Assembly (NCBI GenBank): GCA_013396525.1
Contig: VWYX01001153.1
Location: 124,001 to 188,000 of the forward strand
Source of the DNA: Chaetorhynchus papuensis
Taxonomy: Eukaryota; Chordata; Aves; Passeriformes; Rhipiduridae
Reading direction: 5' to 3'
DNA length: 64,000 bases
A program made the position numbers and the translations under genes. The stretch's first letter is position 1; each line of letters begins with the position of its first letter. The notes beneath the pieces were generated by a model, which saw nothing but the letters and a program-made list of their open reading frames with translations, did no database searches and was not told the DNA's origin. Below, piece after piece: positions 60,610-64,000 of this stretch.

Positions 60610-63600
60610 CTCATTTGGATACAAGAGCTGAACTGGTGGCACCCAAGTTAGAGCCTGTGATGGGCAGGACCATACATGGAGGAATTGTGACATCCTGTGG
60701 CAAAAATGGGAAATGGCACACTAATGGTTACCAATTTTAAACAGATAACTTTTGGAATTTCCGGATATCAAAGCCTCAACATTGCTTTTAAGTTTTTTTT
60801 TTTGTTGCCTGTAACTTAGATTTTTTTTTTTTTAATAACTAGAAAAAAGTTGCCATGAAGTATCACAAGTATCCAGCACCGTGACAGTGCTGTCATTTGA
60901 CCCCTGCTAAGAGCAGAAGAGGACCATCTACAGAATGAAGCTTAAAGCCAGATGGATGACATCTTGCCTGGGGTTTCACAGATCGTCCTGGATTGCAGGA
61001 TAAAAGTCACATTCAAGAAACCCAGGTCCTTCCCAGGCTCTGGAGGACAGAAGGAAAACAGAGTAGAGACTCATCATCTGTTTAGCTCAACTTCTTTGCT
61101 TTATCCTCCCTAATCCTGCCTTTCCACACCCTTCCTCACTTTTTCAGTCCCTTACCTAGGTCTCCCATTTTCTTGTCCAGACCTCTTCAGTTCTGCTCCA
61201 CTGACTGCTCACCCTGTCTCTCCCTCCTCCCTGTACCACATTGGTTCTCTACCACCCCACTCTCCTACTATTTTTTCTTTGCTCAGCCAGACAAGTTTCT
61301 CCTTTAAAATCAAGCATTTATGTCCAATCCATCTTGTCTTTGTTCAGCTACTACTCTGCTCTCAACCAGTGTCTAATCCTACCCTGCTAAATTTTCTACT
61401 TCCCCCTGCCTGGTTTTACAGTTCAAACACATCAGCAAGTCATCACAGCATAACAAGTCCATCAACAGAGTAGCAGTAATTCATCTTGCAGCAAATTACA
61501 CCATCTTATCTCAAGGTTAATGTGAGGTAAAATTCATTTGGCTCAGCCTTTGTCACAGGCAGCTAAACTAGTGCACTTTTCTGCTGTTTTGCAACATGCA
61601 AAGTAAATCCACTCAAACATTGTGCTGTGCAGTAATTCACAAGGGTGTGGACAGTTCAGTCATACATCTGAGCACCTGGTGTCCCCTGCAGCCAAGTGGC
61701 TATAAAAAAAAATATTCAGATACACAGCACCCCAGCTCAGCAACACAGTCTTGTTCTGGAAAAGTTATTAATGAAAAAAAAAACACCAAAAACCAAAACC
61801 CAACCCCCCCTCAATGGCCCACAGATCTAAGGAGAAAGCACACCAGTCAAGTTCTTCTGTAGGAAACAGGAATCTTTTTTGCTTGCTTACAGTTTAGTTG
61901 ACTGCAGCTCACTTTCACCAGAGCAACAGGATATGTCCTTGACATAGACAGGTAGATCAAACTACCAAATAAACTTTGAGTCCCTTTTCCAAAGTACTGA
62001 TCATAAACAAGATTGACAGAGTTTAATGCCTGGGATCAAATATTTTCTCAGAGCCTTGTGTATTTTGGCATCTTTTTCTTTGAAGTGTCTGATTTATATT
62101 ACAAATAAACAAATAAATTAATAACTAAACAAGACCCATTCAGAACAAACCTCACCACTTTGCTATCACAGTGCATTCCACAGCACAAACCAGTGTGCCA
62201 CAGACCCTGGCCAGGTCTCACACAGCTTCAGGTCCACAGGAATATGAACATTTCAGGCAAAGAGCACTCAAGATCGTAATAATCAACACAACTTTCAACA
62301 CTTGTAAGGCTGTCCACTGTTCTGACCTGTAGTTCACAGAGATGTCTTAGAAATATAGTTAAAAATTAGCCATTATTTTACACACACACACTCTAATCTA
62401 ATCTAAGCAAGTTCCATGAACCTGAACCTTGAGCTTTTTCGCTCAGCCACATATACCTGTCACCACCCATGAGTGAGTACTAGGCTTCAGGAAGCTATGC
62501 AGTGACCTGAAAACTTTTATCTTTCATCTTCTGACAAGTTAGTTTTCAGCCACATCAGTCTCCTGAGCTGGTTCCCTACATAATCTTTCAGGTGTCAACA
62601 CTCAATATATCAGAGGTAGTAGGGCCAGGGAGCTCATGGTCAACAAAGAAAAAGGTGGCAACATCTCACATTTAGCCCTGTTTAATGCAGTTAAAGTTAA
62701 TAGTGGGACTACACCTTTTTGGTCATACACGACTCCAGAGAGTACTTATCTGTTAGGCTATGCCCTGGCATCTTTTAGTACTCCCAAGAATCCATTTAGT
62801 TGCTCCATTGTTCCTTCTCAACTTGGTTTCCATCTGGATCCATTCCACATTAGAAAAAAAGAAGTCCAGGCAACCTGTATTCAGTCATCTCTGAAAACCT
62901 TAAAGTGGAAAAAGATGAGAGGGTGGAGCCAACAAAAAATAATTTTTTGGCCAAAGTACAGTTTACACACCTCATTACCTCAAGGCAGATGTTCAGCATG
63001 GAAAATTTTCAGCATAGAAATCATGGAGTTTTAGTGAAATGAGATACAAGAAAGGAAAACTGAACTTGATCATGAGAAAAGCTAGGGAACTCTATTAAAA
63101 AGTGGCTTTTGTTACCACATCACTAATTACAGTAAGGTATCACACTGAAAAGCTCTTTAGTAAAATGAGGGCCTTTACAGCCTACTGGGTATCTTTAGGG
63201 CATGGATAAATCCATTGTGGGAAGTCACAGCCTACAAATGTCTGTCAGAAACAAAGCTGTGACAGCATTTCTTAGTTCAGACACATCTTCAATTGACCCA
63301 CTAACCTAAGAAAGTTGTTGCTTCAGGCAAGGGATGAGCCTTTAAGAAAGTGAACCAGCATTCAAAGTTGAATTTTCTACAAGTAAATTCACAGAGCCAA
63401 GGAACTTGGAACTACAGTCCTAAAATTGCTTTCCTGTAATGCGGTACTGAGGGGCCAGTATTTTATGTCAAACTTGACAAGCTGTGAATAACCCTTTGAT
63501 ATACAGTTTTATACAGAAAATAACTAACATAAGGGACTGGCTGCAAGATTACAGGCAGAGGAGTGGGCCCATTTGCAATTTCTCTGCTTTTTGTGTCTTA

Positions 63601-63850
63601 TTCCAAGGCAGCGTTGCCTGCAAATCTCCTTACATTCGCAAAAGCATTAGCCCTTTCTGGTTTTAACATTAAGCATGAAGAAGCTTCCAACTTTCTTACA
63701 GAAGAGGATGGCCTCCTTGTGGAAACAGCAATGTTTTGCAAAGCATGATGTTTATTTGTAATGCTTTGTACAGGCCTCTTGAGATGCTCTAGAGATGAAA
63801 AAACCCCTGCAGCCCCTCTGGGCAATAAGTACCAAGCTATTTTCACAAAA
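60610..63850. other. gene-free stretch, no supported feature
   Basis: AT-rich, with poly-T runs near 60,795 and 60,825. A 132-codon plus-strand frame at 62,636 begins at a non-ATG codon and has no splice support. Confidence 0.5.
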
Positions 63851-63854
63851 TGAG

Positions 63855-64000
63855 AGAAGCAATTAGGTTGGAAAGGACCTCTGAGTTCATTGAGTTCAAC
63901 CTATGACCGAACACCACCTTGTCAACTTGACCATGGCACTGAGTGTCACGTCCAGTCTTTCCTTAAACACCTCCATTAATGTGATGCCACCACCTCCCTG
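63855..64000 (-). mobile_element. CR1 3' fragment, antisense, runs off the window
   Basis: AATTAGGTTGGAAAGGACC, ACCATGGCACTGAGTGTCAC and GCCACCACCTCCCTG are standard reverse-complement CR1 3'-end words. Confidence 0.9.

Overview
This window is vertebrate nuclear DNA, most probably from a bird. The evidence is CR1 LINE fragments ending in the ATTCTATG-type 3' tail, endogenous-retrovirus LTR-like sequence, compact introns with GT-AG splicing, and CpG-island promoters. Three genes can be read exon by exon: PLA1A (+), POPDC2 (-) and COX17 (-). Their order and orientation match human 3q13.33, so this is a conserved synteny block. No operons, CRISPR arrays or other prokaryotic features are present.

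Layout. Positions 1-10,000 are gene-poor. They hold a possible minus-strand exon cut by the left edge, an LTR-like block with an internal ~60-bp minisatellite (about 4,080-5,014) and a CR1 copy split by a 187-bp insertion (5,521-5,985). A CpG island at about 9,700-10,520 contains a likely first coding exon on the minus strand (10,149-10,191), a signal-peptide-like start of a gene I cannot name. PLA1A occupies 15,165-31,152 in eleven coding exons. POPDC2 lies tail-to-tail with it at 37,629-44,277 in three coding exons. COX17 follows on the same strand as POPDC2 (49,860-52,041, two coding exons and a 3'UTR exon), starting in a second CpG island. Just outside that island on the plus strand are a small ORF and a 582-bp solo LTR with a clean CCAGG target-site duplication. 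From 53,310 to 64,000 the only coding sequence I can support is a pair of phase-compatible minus-strand exons at 60,339-60,597 of an unidentified gene. A CR1 fragment runs off the right edge.

Function. The three named genes are neighbours by ancestry and do not form a pathway. PLA1A is a secreted phosphatidylserine-specific phospholipase of the pancreatic-lipase family. POPDC2 is a muscle membrane protein that binds cAMP. COX17 is the intermembrane-space copper chaperone for cytochrome c oxidase assembly. All key residues of PLA1A (Ser166, Asp190, His260) and COX17 (CCxC plus twin CX9C) are intact.

The most notable anomaly is a run of nine T at the end of PLA1A exon 9. As written it puts a TGA at the splice junction. 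With eight T the gene would encode exactly 456 residues, the human length. I found no convincing new biological system. The items most worth checking are that T run, the unidentified exons near 60.4 kb, the island-associated first exon at 10.15 kb and the split CR1.
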